DNA of 64,000 nt from Gimesia aquarii (GTDB lineage Bacteria; Planctomycetota; Planctomycetia; Planctomycetales; Planctomycetaceae), in assembly GCF_007748195.1 (NCBI RefSeq), contig NZ_CP037920.1:248001-312000 (forward strand), read 5' to 3'. Shown here in pieces: positions 1 to 9,136 of the stretch. The notes beneath the pieces are model-generated. The model ran no database searches. It saw nothing but the letters and a program-made list of their open reading frames with translations, and had not been told where the DNA came from. Both the position numbers and the translations under genes were made by a program. The first letter of the stretch is position 1. The number at the start of each line of letters is the position of its first letter.

Positions 1-1
1 A

Positions 2-1168
2 AAAAGCCCTGATGGTTCTGCTTCTTCGACAGGTTTGAATGGCGTTACCACTTTCGTGTTTATATTCATTGGATTGTTCCTTTTTCTGTGTACGATTGGA
101 AGACCTGGTTTCCTGGAATTACTGATTGTCGGTTTTCTGAGCGCGATCCTCGCAGGTATTTTTTCTGTGTTCAGCAGGTCCGGGCGCGCTTTGCTAGCTA
201 GAGGAGCAACTGCTGTTGTGAACGGGCCTCCTCCCATCTCAATGATTTCCAAGTGTAAAAAAGCGATCGTAAAAGGCCCGCCTCCCCTGAGTGATCTTCT
301 GGGAAAAGGACAAAACTCTAATGGACAACCCGCAACGGAAGATTATCGACAACAGAAACTGGAAGAGGCTCGTATTTTTCGAGAAAAGCAACAGAAAGAA
401 GTGGAAGCGCATCAGAGATATGTCCGAGAGCAGCATCGACGAAAACAATGTTTTCCGCGACGTTTGACTCCCAAATCACGTCGGTCTATTTCTCTGCGAA
501 GTCGGTTATACGATTTGTCAATCTCTATGATCAAAGCTGTTGTTTGTACGTTAGTGATCGTGGCTGGGATATTGTTTTTTACCGATGGAGCGATTTCAAA
601 AGGTTTTTGGACAGGTTCTGACCTCACTCCCTTTGCGCTACTGACGTTTGGTTCTTTGATCGCTACCTGGAGTGTCTTATTGGTGGCCAAGATGACCGAG
701 GGTAAATCATTCGATAACAGTACACGTCGCTTAATGTGGTTAGGAGTCGGTGCAGTGGTGGGAGCGATGATTTACCTGCTTCAAGTTGATATCTTAATGA
801 CAACGAAAAATGCCTCATTAGTATTGCATAGTGATCAGAATCCGATCTTTAATACTGTTGGTCCTTACTCGTTAGTCTTATCAGATCAGCAGCCAAGCCT
901 GATCGGCTATGTTGTCTTTTTCAGTATGTTGTTCTGCTTCCGTCGTTGGTGGTGGCACGCCGATTCATTTCGTCCCAAGAAGTTCCGAGTTTCATCGGTC
1001 TTGTTGACAGTCTTTGCCGCTTATGTCATCACAGCAATCTGGGCATTTCCAATGACGGCTGCTCTCTGCTGGGCTGCGATTATTTCGAGTGTAGTTCAGT
1101 TGTCTGCCACTTGGATACCAGATGAAGAACGCGTCGCAGCGCTGAAAGGAGAGAGCAATGGCTGTTAG
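2..1168 (+). CDS. Membrane protein of unknown function, 5' end cut by window edge
   Basis: The frame is open to the left edge, so the gene probably begins outside the window; the first in-window start-like codon is TTG at 35. At least seven hydrophobic segments are visible, two near the N-terminus and a set from residue 165 to the end, separated by a charged cytoplasmic-looking linker rich in Lys, Arg, Glu and Gln (residues 90-150). The linker region has two similar GPPP(I/L)S motifs about 20 residues apart. The stop overlaps the next start by 11 bp, so the two are probably co-transcribed and coupled, upstream of a sigma factor gene. I do not recognise a family. Roles as partner or anti-sigma-like membrane protein are guesses only. 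Confidence 0.75.
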   Translation, partial: KSPDGSASSTGLNGVTTFVFIFIGLFLFLCTIGRPGFLELLIVGFLSAILAGIFSVFSRSGRALLARGATAVVNGPPPISMISKCKKAIVKGPPPLSDLLGKGQNSNGQPATEDYRQQKLEEARIFREKQQKEVEAHQRYVREQHRRKQCFPRRLTPKSRRSISLRSRLYDLSISMIKAVVCTLVIVAGILFFTDGAISKGFWTGSDLTPFALLTFGSLIATWSVLLVAKMTEGKSFDNSTRRLMWLGVGAVVGAMIYLLQVDILMTTKNASLVLHSDQNPIFNTVGPYSLVLSDQQPSLIGYVVFFSMLFCFRRWWWHADSFRPKKFRVSSVLLTVFAAYVITAIWAFPMTAALCWAAIISSVVQLSATWIPDEERVAALKGESNGC

Positions 1169-2063
1169 TTTTGGTTTGATATTCATTTTTATGTTACTGA
1201 TCGTCTTGCCATTGGTCATTCTGGCAGGAAGCATCGTGATTCGCAGCTTATTAAAAGGGAATTATGTTCCTGTGCTGGTAACCTTTGCGATGGCAGGAGT
1301 TGCATTCCTGTTTTTGACCATTTTCTATTTGCGAGCATCACATGTGACAGTATCTCAAGAAGCTGTGAGAGAAGAAATGAATACAATGCAGTCTGTCTCA
1401 GCTCGAAGGATAAATAGAGAGCAGTTAAAACCTAATGCTGTCAAAGCTTCTACACCGGTATTCATTCCTGTTTCAGATGAACCATTGGTGGCCAATAAAC
1501 CTGCTCTGCCTGATTTGAATATTCCAACAAAAGGGAACACGCCAGAAAGAATACCCGAGCAGTTACCAGAATGGGTTCTTAGCGGGCTAGAAGAAGGTAT
1601 GAAGAATCGATACCCGGTATCAGGTAAAATGGTGTTTCGCTCCGGGCTCTTTGCGACACGTGATGGGGCGCTGGAGAATGCATTGGCCAAAGCAACTCAA
1701 AAACTACAATCCAATTTAAATTCCAGCAGTCCGCAGTACCGTCTTTCTGGCTGGAGACTCACCCCGGAATTGGCACGCCAAACGGCATATCGCAGAGTCT
1801 ATTATCAGACTGTTGAACACGATTTTGGTTATATTCTCAAATCAGGAGAGCCATTCAAACAGGAGATGTATCGCGCTTATCTGGAAGTAGAAGATACGAC
1901 TCCGGTTCGCGAGAAGATTCTTCAAAAATGGAGAAAGGATACCGGTAATCAACGGGTTGCCTGGTTGGGAGGGGGCTTTGGTCTGATTACATTACTTTGT
2001 ATGGGGGTTGCCGTTTATTTGCGAGCCACGCATGCCCCGGCTACAATCAAGACAAATCCCTAA
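1158..2063 (+). CDS. Membrane-anchored protein of unknown function
   Basis: A 301-residue protein with two N-terminal hydrophobic segments (about residues 5-30 and 37-57), a polar central domain (60-265) and a C-terminal transmembrane segment (about 268-290). AAAGGAGAG just upstream of ATG 1158 is a good ribosome-binding site, and the gene overlaps the preceding membrane gene by 11 bp. The middle domain has no motif I recognise. The sigma-factor gene begins 32 bp downstream, so the three genes probably form an operon. The layout resembles planctomycete loci in which an ECF sigma factor is encoded beside membrane proteins, but a regulatory link is inference. Confidence 0.75.
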   Translation: MAVSFGLIFIFMLLIVLPLVILAGSIVIRSLLKGNYVPVLVTFAMAGVAFLFLTIFYLRASHVTVSQEAVREEMNTMQSVSARRINREQLKPNAVKASTPVFIPVSDEPLVANKPALPDLNIPTKGNTPERIPEQLPEWVLSGLEEGMKNRYPVSGKMVFRSGLFATRDGALENALAKATQKLQSNLNSSSPQYRLSGWRLTPELARQTAYRRVYYQTVEHDFGYILKSGEPFKQEMYRAYLEVEDTTPVREKILQKWRKDTGNQRVAWLGGGFGLITLLCMGVAVYLRATHAPATIKTNP

Positions 2064-2095
2064 TTTCCTTTCTTTAAGCAGCTGACGACTCGATC

Positions 2096-2743
2096 ATGCC
2101 CATTGACGAAGCCGACCAACTTCTCGTGTCTCAAATTAAGGCAGGTGATCCCGATGCCTGGGCTGAGTTAATTGCGCGGTTTGAAGGTCGCTTGCTGGCA
2201 TTTGTGAATAGCCGATTACGAAATGCGGCGACCAGCGAGGATGTTGTTCAGGAAACATTTATGGGATTCCTGATCAGTATTCCCAATTATGATCCTGCAA
2301 CCCCTTTGGAGTCATTTCTATTCGCGATAGCCTCTCATAAATTAACAGACCTTCTGCGGAAGCAGGGCAGGCGCCCCACGATTCCCCTTTTCCCCGATGA
2401 AGGTGGTGAGCGAGAAACGCATCGGGAACCAGCCGGCCATGCACGTGTGGCCTCCAGCCTGGCACGGAGCAAAGAGCGAAAATCAAGAGAAGAGCAAATC
2501 ATCAGTGAGAGTTTGCAGACATTGATCTTATCTTGGATCAAAAATGGAGAGTTCGAACGGCTACAGTGCATCGAGCAGCTATTTGTTTCGGGTAAGGCGA
2601 ATAAAGAAGTTGCGTTACAGTTACAAATTTCAGAACAAGCCGTTGCCAACCATAAGCATTTTGTGGTGGGCAAATTAAAGGACGCTATCAAAACAGCTCA
2701 GATTCACGATGCAGATTTAGTCGGATTGGGATTGTCCGAGTAG
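2096..2743 (+). CDS. ECF-type sigma-70 family RNA polymerase sigma factor
   Basis: A 215-residue protein with region 2 at the N-terminus (LLVSQIKAGDPDAWAELI, then SEDVVQETFMGF, the typical core-binding and -10 region) and a C-terminal region-4 helix-turn-helix (about 165-200, ending in QLQISEQAVANHKHFVVGKL). The two regions are joined by a longer than usual, basic and acidic linker with RKSREEQ-type sequence. It would direct RNA polymerase to a specific promoter set. It follows two membrane protein genes in the same direction, one of which could modulate it, although no zinc-finger anti-sigma domain is visible. Target genes cannot be deduced. Family assignment is secure; the subfamily is not. 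Confidence 0.88.
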   Translation: MPIDEADQLLVSQIKAGDPDAWAELIARFEGRLLAFVNSRLRNAATSEDVVQETFMGFLISIPNYDPATPLESFLFAIASHKLTDLLRKQGRRPTIPLFPDEGGERETHREPAGHARVASSLARSKERKSREEQIISESLQTLILSWIKNGEFERLQCIEQLFVSGKANKEVALQLQISEQAVANHKHFVVGKLKDAIKTAQIHDADLVGLGLSE

Positions 2744-2780
2744 TCAGTCAACTTTGATCTCATCTCAGATAAAGAGCAGC

Positions 2781-2812
2781 AAAAAACCTCGCAATCAAAC
2801 TGATGTGCGAGG
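2781..2812 (-). terminator. Intrinsic terminator of the bL37-like gene
   Basis: Arms CCTCGCA (2787-2793) and TGCGAGG (2806-2812) form a hairpin. Read on the minus strand it is followed by a run of six T residues, and it lies about 55 bp past the stop of the small gene at 2866-2964. It may also stop readthrough from the sigma gene. Confidence 0.65.
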
Positions 2813-2865
2813 TGATTTTAATGATTTCAAATTTTAGCAAACAGAAGCAAGCTGCCCCATCAAGA

Positions 2866-2964
2866 TTAGAACTTGATGTGCTTGCGTTTTTGCTTACGTG
2901 CTTTCGCACTCGCAGGTCGACGACCGTGGTTTGCTTTTTTCAATTTTCGTTGTGTTTTGGCCAT
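2866..2964 (-). CDS. Very small basic protein, bL37-like ribosomal protein candidate
   Basis: A 32-residue ORF beginning MAKTQRKLKKANHGRRP and ending in KHIKF, with about half its residues Lys or Arg. AAAGGA lies eight bases upstream of the ATG, and an intrinsic terminator follows, so it is an independent transcription unit. The KANHG(R/K)RP core recalls the small mycobacterial large-subunit protein bL37; that is from memory of the family and not checked. An alternative is another short RNA-binding ribosome-associated peptide. Genes this short are easily missed in annotation. Ribosomal location is inference from composition and the shared core. Confidence 0.65.
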   Translation of the reverse strand: MAKTQRKLKKANHGRRPASAKARKQKRKHIKF

Positions 2965-3271
2965 GACGATATCCTTTAATGGTCTTCAATTTTTGCAATC
3001 AAGACCACACGTTGACTGATGAGGTCTGCAAATTGTTATCGGTACAGGGTCGAGCATTCTAGTCGAACGTCGTCCTGAAAAAAAGCCAATCAGCCAAAAA
3101 TCGCTTTTTCGAGCGGAATTCTCTGAAATCAGCTTGGATTTTGGGCCAAAAGTTTGTTTGTCAGACCCTCAGTATGTGGACTGTTGTTCTTGCTCTGGTT
3201 AGCATGGTGAGGAATCTATGAATACTGGACAAATTTAAACACGAACCTGAATTGTGCTAAAGAAATTCCTC

Positions 3272-4807
3272 ATGCTAGCCAAACTATTTACTTATTCGTT
3301 ATTGGGAATTGATGCCAAACCGGTTGAAGTTGAGGTAGATATCTCTCCCGGAGCGATGCCGAAAACCATTCTGGTGGGATTAGCAGAAGCGGCCGTTAAG
3401 GAGAGTACGCATCGTATAGAACGGGCTCTAGTCAACAGTGGTTACAATCGTCCCATTGATCGGATTGTTATCAACCTTTCACCAGCTGACCTCCCCAAGG
3501 ATGCGGCTTCGTTTGATCTGCCGATTGCTTTAGGTCTGCTGATTGCGAGTGGGCAATTGGCCTCAGATCGATTTCAGGATTTTGCTGTGGTAGGAGAGCT
3601 GGCGTTGGATGGTACGATTCGTCCGGTGCGTGGCGCGTTATCGATGGCACTAGCGGCACGTGAGCAGGGGAAGCAGGGGTTGTTAGTTCCGGTTCAGAAC
3701 GCAGAAGAGGCTGCTGTCGTAGAAGGTCTGGATGTGTTCGCCGTGGGTACTTTGGCAGAAGCCGTTGGTTTTTATACGGGAAATTTACCCATCGAAGCAG
3801 TTGAGTTTTGCTGGGAAGATGCTCTGGAAGAACATGCCCAATACGATATTGATTACAGTGATGTCAAGGGGCAGGAATATTCAAAGCGTGCGATCACTGT
3901 GGCAGCGGCCGGTATGCATCATTTACTGATGATTGGTTCTCCCGGTACAGGCAAGACACTCTTGGCCTCACGGCTCAGTACCATTCTTCCTCGGCTTTCG
4001 CAGGAAGAAAGCTTGGAGACGACACGCATTTATAGTGCGATGGGGCGCTTACAGAGCAATCAATCACTAGTCATGTTGCGGCAGTTTCGCATGCCCCACC
4101 ATACGATTAGTGAAGCAGGTTTGGTGGGAGGAGGGTCGACACCGGCGCCTGGTGAGATCAGTTTGGCGCATAACGGGCTCTTATTTCTCGATGAACTTCC
4201 TGAGTTTAATCGACGTACCTTAGAGGTATTGAGGCAACCATTAGAAGGAGGCAATGTCACGATCTCCCGTGTGATGGGTAGCGTAACTTTTCCTGCGAAC
4301 GTGATGTTAATTGCCGCCATGAATCCCTGCCCCTGTGGCTATCTTTCTGACACGCGTCGAAAATGTTCCTGCAATCCGGTCCAGATCGAACGTTATCTTT
4401 CTAAAATCAGTGGCCCGTTACTGGATCGAATTGACATTCATATTGAAGTGCCTCCTGTTCCTTTTCGCGAACTTTCAAATCAATCATCGGGAACAAACAG
4501 TGCCACTATGCGCGAACAGGTATTGGAAGCGCGGGAGATTCAGGCCCGCCGATTTAAACATGAATCGAATTCCCACAACGGTCGCATGACGCCGCGGCAA
4601 TTGCGAAAATATAGTCAATTGGCTGCAGACGCAGAAGCATTATTGAAATCAGCGATGGAAGAAATGGGCCTCTCAGCGCGGGCACACGATAAAATTTTGC
4701 GCATCAGCCGCACGATTGCTGACCTTGAACCTTGCGATCAAATCACGGCGGCTCATGTAAGTGAAGCCATCAATTATCGTACCCTGGATCGGCAATTCTG
4801 GTCATAA
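3272..4807 (+). CDS. comM: YifB/ComM family Mg-chelatase-like AAA+ ATPase
   Basis: About 511 residues. The N-terminal ChlI-like domain (LLGIDAKPVEVEVDISPG, then IVINLSPADLPKDAASFDLP) is followed by the Mg-chelatase AAA+ module with Walker A GSPGTGKT, Walker B LLFLDELPEF, the cysteine cluster NPCPCGYLSDTRRKCSCNP, and a C-terminal lid domain. This is the complete architecture and usual length of YifB/ComM. In naturally transformable bacteria ComM is a hexameric helicase that promotes branch migration during DNA integration; many non-competent bacteria also carry it. ATG 3272 is preferred over an upstream in-frame GTG (3254) because MLAKLFTYSLLGI is the usual family N-terminus. The gene stands alone. 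Whether this organism is competent is unknown. Confidence 0.93.
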   Translation: MLAKLFTYSLLGIDAKPVEVEVDISPGAMPKTILVGLAEAAVKESTHRIERALVNSGYNRPIDRIVINLSPADLPKDAASFDLPIALGLLIASGQLASDRFQDFAVVGELALDGTIRPVRGALSMALAAREQGKQGLLVPVQNAEEAAVVEGLDVFAVGTLAEAVGFYTGNLPIEAVEFCWEDALEEHAQYDIDYSDVKGQEYSKRAITVAAAGMHHLLMIGSPGTGKTLLASRLSTILPRLSQEESLETTRIYSAMGRLQSNQSLVMLRQFRMPHHTISEAGLVGGGSTPAPGEISLAHNGLLFLDELPEFNRRTLEVLRQPLEGGNVTISRVMGSVTFPANVMLIAAMNPCPCGYLSDTRRKCSCNPVQIERYLSKISGPLLDRIDIHIEVPPVPFRELSNQSSGTNSATMREQVLEAREIQARRFKHESNSHNGRMTPRQLRKYSQLAADAEALLKSAMEEMGLSARAHDKILRISRTIADLEPCDQITAAHVSEAINYRTLDRQFWS

Positions 4808-4836
4808 GAGCGCAGCCCATTCTACTGGTATAAGGC

Positions 4837-7803
4837 TTAGCCTTGATGTGATTCCAGTTCTTGTGTCATCAGTTGAGCGATGATGTTCATCAGCTTTTTT
4901 TTCTGAATGGGTTTGGTTGCGTAAGCGTCACAACCGGCATCAAGACATTTTTCCATGTCGTGTTTCATTGCATGGGCGGTTAAAGCAATAATCGGGCTTA
5001 AATATCCTGCATCGCGTAGTTTCCTGGTAGCCGTATAACCATCCATCACTGGCATTTGCATATCCATCAAAATGAAATCATAAGGCGCTCCATTTTCGAA
5101 CTTTACGATTGCCTGCTCATAACCAATTTTACCATTCTCAGCGAGATCCACATCGATACCTTCCTTTTTTAACAGGAAAGAGATGAGTCGCTGATTATCC
5201 ACACCATCTTCAACAATTAGTGCCTTGCGCGTTGAATTCGAGACACTTGTTTCAAGCAATTGATGAGAATTTATTTCGCTGGAAGATTTTGTGATTGAGT
5301 TTTCATCTAATTGCAAAAGAGGGACTGCCTCAAGAGATCCTGTATTCACAGTTACTGTAAAAGTACTACCTTGATTTACAGTACTTTTTACTTGAATCAT
5401 ACCACCCAGCATTTCAACCAGCCGTTTTGTGATCGTCAAACCGAGTCCCGTACCTCCAAATTTCCTTGTAGTTGAGTTGTCAGCTTGTGTGAAAGGTTGG
5501 TAGATCTGTGAAATCGCTTCTTCAGAAAGGCCGATTCCTGTATCGATGATATCAAATTGAAGTTGTGGTGAAGCATCTTTGGACTGAATGAGTTGTGTTC
5601 GTAATTCAACAGAACCCGATTTAGTAAATTTGATCGCATTTCCGAGCAGGTTGATCAGAATTTGTCGAAGTCGAGTCGGGTCTGAAGTAATTGTTTCTGG
5701 TATGGGATTTTGAAAAGAAATGATGAAATTCAAACCTTTCGAGTCTGCCTTAAATTGCATTAATGATGCAATATCACTCACAATTTCTCGAGTGTTGATT
5801 TGCATGTTTTCGAGAGTGATTTTCCCAGCTTCAATTTTTGATAAATCAAGAATATCATTGATGATTTCGATGAGGTGTTCACCGTTTCGCTTTACGATGG
5901 TTGCAGATTCAATGTTTTCTTCATCGTTTAGATTACCAAGTAGTATATCTGCGAAACCCAAAATGGAATTCATAGGAGTACGGATTTCATGACTCATATT
6001 TGCTAGAAATTCACTCTTTGCTTGATTTGCTGCTTCCGCTTTGTAGCGTGCTTCATTCAGTGACTTTTCATACTCTTTACGTTTGCTGATATCTTGAATA
6101 ATTCCAGTGAAAATGTTCCGATCAGCCAGTACGACTGAGCTGAGCGCAAGTTCTGCTGGAAATGTAGAACCATCTTTTCTTTGGGCGATAATTTCTTGTC
6201 TCCCTCCGATGGCTTTTCGCAGTTCTGGATTGAGAGCATCAATCGTATTTTTATCTTGCCGTTGCTCCTGTTTTAGAGGAATTAATAAATCGATGTTTTT
6301 TCCTATGGCTTCATGATTTTGATAACCGAATAACTGCTCCGCTCCGAGATTAAACTCTTCAATGAACCCCCGGGGATTGATTGTGATTACGGCATCAATC
6401 ACATTATCCATGATAGATCGGTATCGCGTCTCGCGATCTTTCACATTTGCTAACAACATTTCCTGGGCATCCAATACCCGGTTGTATTGATAACCAACAA
6501 TACCCGCTTCCGAAAACGAATCGATATCAGCTCTTAACGCGTTTTCTCCTTTTTCGTTGGCGACCATTGTCTTCAGGAGTTGATGCAGCTCTGTTGAAGC
6601 TCCATGTTCTACTACATTGAGTCCTATTTTTTCTTCTTCCACAGTCACGCGGATGGGCTTGAATCGATTGAGAAATGACATGCAAATCCAGATCACCCCA
6701 AAACTCCACAGGAAACAGGTGACAACACCTAAGGCTTGAATTCCAAACTGTTGTACGCGAGAAACTCCATTTTGAAAGTGTTCTATATCAGCGAAAATGG
6801 CAACCGCCAATGTTCCCCAGGCTCCGGCAAATCCATGCACGGGAATGGCTCCGACAACATCATCCACCTGGAATCGCTTTTCCAGGAGATGGAGTGAAGC
6901 CAGCATGACCACCCCAGCAATGGCGCCAATCAGGATCGCACTTGTGTAAGAGACGGCGTTACAAGATGCGGTGATAGCCACGAGCCCTGCTAGTGATCCA
7001 TTAAAGACTTTTTCGACGGAGATTTGTTTCGAGGTCATCATTACCCAAAATAACGCACACAATCCTCCTGAGATGCCCGCTAAGATCGTGTTTAAGAATA
7101 TGACTGGAACTTCGCTATTCAAAGCCAGTGTGCTACCACCATTAAATCCAAACCATCCCAGCCAGATTAATAAAACACCCAGTCCTGCTAACGGAAGATT
7201 ACTTGATGAAAAGTGAGTCTGGTTCGACTTTTGAGAAAAACGTCCGGTACGCGGGCCAAGAATCAGAACCGTTGCCATTGCAGACCAGGCTCCTACGGAA
7301 TGCACAACCGTCGAACCTGCAAAGTCAATGAAGCCCAATTTTCCTAACCATCCTGAAGGATCACCGGCTAAGGTTTTTGCCCAAGCCCAATGGCCAAACA
7401 GGGGGTAAACAATGGCACCAATCGCACATGCCAGGAACAGGTATGATCGAAATTTCATACGTTCTGCGACGGCTCCCGATGAAATCGTCATTGCCGTACC
7501 GCAAAAAACGAGTTGGAAAAGAAATACAACCGTCATCCAGTGAGTGTTGCTTGAGTCTTCAAAAGCGAAATGAGATGTTCCCAATAATCCGTGAAAGGAA
7601 TTACCGAACATCAGGCCGTAGCCCAGGAGCCAGAACAGTAAGGCGCCTATGAAAAAATCGACAATGTTCTTGAGTACAACATTAATGCTGTTTTTTGATC
7701 GGGAGAGTCCAGATTCAAGGCAGCAAAAACCAGCCTGCATCAGGAAGACCAGGCTGGTACATGTTAGCACCCAAATGATGTTAGTCGTTAACTCATAGGA
7801 CAT
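4837..7803 (-). CDS. Ammonium transporter (Amt) fused to PAS, hybrid histidine kinase and receiver
   Basis: About 988 residues from the ATG at 7803, where MSYELTTNI begins the Amt domain; an upstream in-frame extension adds 47 residues that do not look like Amt. Order: Amt/MEP/Rh channel with about eleven membrane segments (1-410, signature GFCCLESGL), linker, PAS domain (YRSIMDNVIDAVITINP), HisKA with phospho-acceptor His in MSHEIRTPMNS, HATPase with the GTGLGL box, and a receiver with acceptor Asp in DFILMDMQMPVMDGYTA. The Amt part should sense or carry ammonium and control phosphorelay. Amt-kinase fusions are known from planctomycetes, notably Ks-Amt5 of Kuenenia, described as a sensor. 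The receiver adds an internal phosphorelay step. The gene stands alone with no PII gene beside it, and the output partner is not encoded here. Confidence 0.93.
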   Translation of the reverse strand: MSYELTTNIIWVLTCTSLVFLMQAGFCCLESGLSRSKNSINVVLKNIVDFFIGALLFWLLGYGLMFGNSFHGLLGTSHFAFEDSSNTHWMTVVFLFQLVFCGTAMTISSGAVAERMKFRSYLFLACAIGAIVYPLFGHWAWAKTLAGDPSGWLGKLGFIDFAGSTVVHSVGAWSAMATVLILGPRTGRFSQKSNQTHFSSSNLPLAGLGVLLIWLGWFGFNGGSTLALNSEVPVIFLNTILAGISGGLCALFWVMMTSKQISVEKVFNGSLAGLVAITASCNAVSYTSAILIGAIAGVVMLASLHLLEKRFQVDDVVGAIPVHGFAGAWGTLAVAIFADIEHFQNGVSRVQQFGIQALGVVTCFLWSFGVIWICMSFLNRFKPIRVTVEEEKIGLNVVEHGASTELHQLLKTMVANEKGENALRADIDSFSEAGIVGYQYNRVLDAQEMLLANVKDRETRYRSIMDNVIDAVITINPRGFIEEFNLGAEQLFGYQNHEAIGKNIDLLIPLKQEQRQDKNTIDALNPELRKAIGGRQEIIAQRKDGSTFPAELALSSVVLADRNIFTGIIQDISKRKEYEKSLNEARYKAEAANQAKSEFLANMSHEIRTPMNSILGFADILLGNLNDEENIESATIVKRNGEHLIEIINDILDLSKIEAGKITLENMQINTREIVSDIASLMQFKADSKGLNFIISFQNPIPETITSDPTRLRQILINLLGNAIKFTKSGSVELRTQLIQSKDASPQLQFDIIDTGIGLSEEAISQIYQPFTQADNSTTRKFGGTGLGLTITKRLVEMLGGMIQVKSTVNQGSTFTVTVNTGSLEAVPLLQLDENSITKSSSEINSHQLLETSVSNSTRKALIVEDGVDNQRLISFLLKKEGIDVDLAENGKIGYEQAIVKFENGAPYDFILMDMQMPVMDGYTATRKLRDAGYLSPIIALTAHAMKHDMEKCLDAGCDAYATKPIQKKKLMNIIAQLMTQELESHQG

Positions 7804-8035
7804 TAAAAAAGTGAGCCTTCGATTTCTGACTGAACGACCATAGTGCGCGCGTATGATCGTTGGAGATTTGGAGGACCTTGAAACTTTACGTTGGTTTTGA
7901 CGACAGTCAAAAAGAAACTGAGGGAAAGTCCTCACTTGGTACACGATTTCATAGCAGAATAATCGATGCAGTCGTTTTATTCGGACTGGACTAAGATGAA
8001 TCCAAGTACTATTGAGAAAGTCTCAAACTCAACGA

Positions 8036-9100
8036 TTAAGTTGGTGCCTCTAGAGACAAGGGATTCGGTTCCTTAACAGGTGGGAATTCTCCTGGGCTGT
8101 TGTTTCCATACCACTGCTTTAAAACCTCTAACCACTGTTTTGCCGTTTTGACGGCAATAAATGCGTCACGAACTGCTTTTCGTTGTGGATGAAGTTCTGA
8201 ATAAAAGATTCCGAATTTTCTCATCGTGTTACAGACTTTTCTCTCTCCATAGAAATCGTAAGCAATCTGAAAATGCTCTGTAATGACAGCGCGCTGCTCA
8301 TAGATATCTGGTGGAGAAATCAAATGACCTTTGAGTAACTCAGCTGTTTGCTGAAAGATCCAGGGATTTCCGATCGCACCTCGCGCGATGGAAACACCGT
8401 CTACGTGAGTCACGCGCAGCATATCGATGCAGGCTTGAGGAGAGAACAGGTCACCGCTTCCAATGACCGTTTTCGTTCCCGCATGCTGTTTGACTTTTTT
8501 GAGAAATTCCCAGTTACTGGGGCCGACATATTTTTGATGCACCGTTCGTCCATGCACAGTGATTGCTGCCAGACCCCGTTCGTAAGCACCATCAAAAATA
8601 TGAAAGAAGTTGTCTTCCGATTCTGCTGTATCATCAATGCCACGCCTCATTTTTAGTGTGACGGGAATGTGGTCTGGAACAACATCTCGAACGCGGGAAA
8701 CAATTTCCAGTGCCACTTCTGGTTGACCCAAGTGATAGCCACCACGACACCGGCTCATCACTTTTTTAACGGGACAACCGAAATTAATGTCGATGACATC
8801 AAAGCCAGCTTCTACTAATCGCTGTGCGGCAGGGCCAAATTCTTCCGGTTCTGAGCCCATCAGTTGACCACCAACAGGGAATTCATCCTGATGGCAATAC
8901 ATCATTGTGTGCTGCTTACCTTGTTTGGATTGAACAATCATGCGGTCAATCATCACTTCGCAAAGTGTGTACGCTGCACCTAACTTTGCCGCGATGACCC
9001 GCATGGGGTAATCGCTATAACCGCTCAAAGCAGCTTGAAACAAGGGAGATTCTAATTGATAAGAGCCAATAGAGACCGGGGTTATCTGATGGACTAACAT
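8036..9100 (-). CDS. dus: tRNA-dihydrouridine synthase
   Basis: A 354-residue flavoenzyme that reduces uridine in the tRNA D-loop using NADPH and FMN. The TIM-barrel begins LFQAALSGYSDYPMR. The catalytic-cysteine motif is NFGCPVKKV, but the following segment reads MSRCRGGYHLG instead of the usual (K/R)xxxGAALL, so it is a divergent member. VTLKMRRGIDD, AITVHGRT and IGSGDLFS match the phosphate-binding barrel strands, and GVSIARGAIGNPWIF is the C-terminal barrel motif. It is 36 bp downstream of the ThiE fusion in the same direction, so possibly co-transcribed. Which uridine it modifies (DusA, B or C type) cannot be stated; the overall shape is DusB-like. Confidence 0.9.
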   Translation of the reverse strand: MLVHQITPVSIGSYQLESPLFQAALSGYSDYPMRVIAAKLGAAYTLCEVMIDRMIVQSKQGKQHTMMYCHQDEFPVGGQLMGSEPEEFGPAAQRLVEAGFDVIDINFGCPVKKVMSRCRGGYHLGQPEVALEIVSRVRDVVPDHIPVTLKMRRGIDDTAESEDNFFHIFDGAYERGLAAITVHGRTVHQKYVGPSNWEFLKKVKQHAGTKTVIGSGDLFSPQACIDMLRVTHVDGVSIARGAIGNPWIFQQTAELLKGHLISPPDIYEQRAVITEHFQIAYDFYGERKVCNTMRKFGIFYSELHPQRKAVRDAFIAVKTAKQWLEVLKQWYGNNSPGEFPPVKEPNPLSLEAPT

Positions 9101-9136
9101 GATTTTGTTAAACTTATTTCTTTGTAAGATGAAAAA

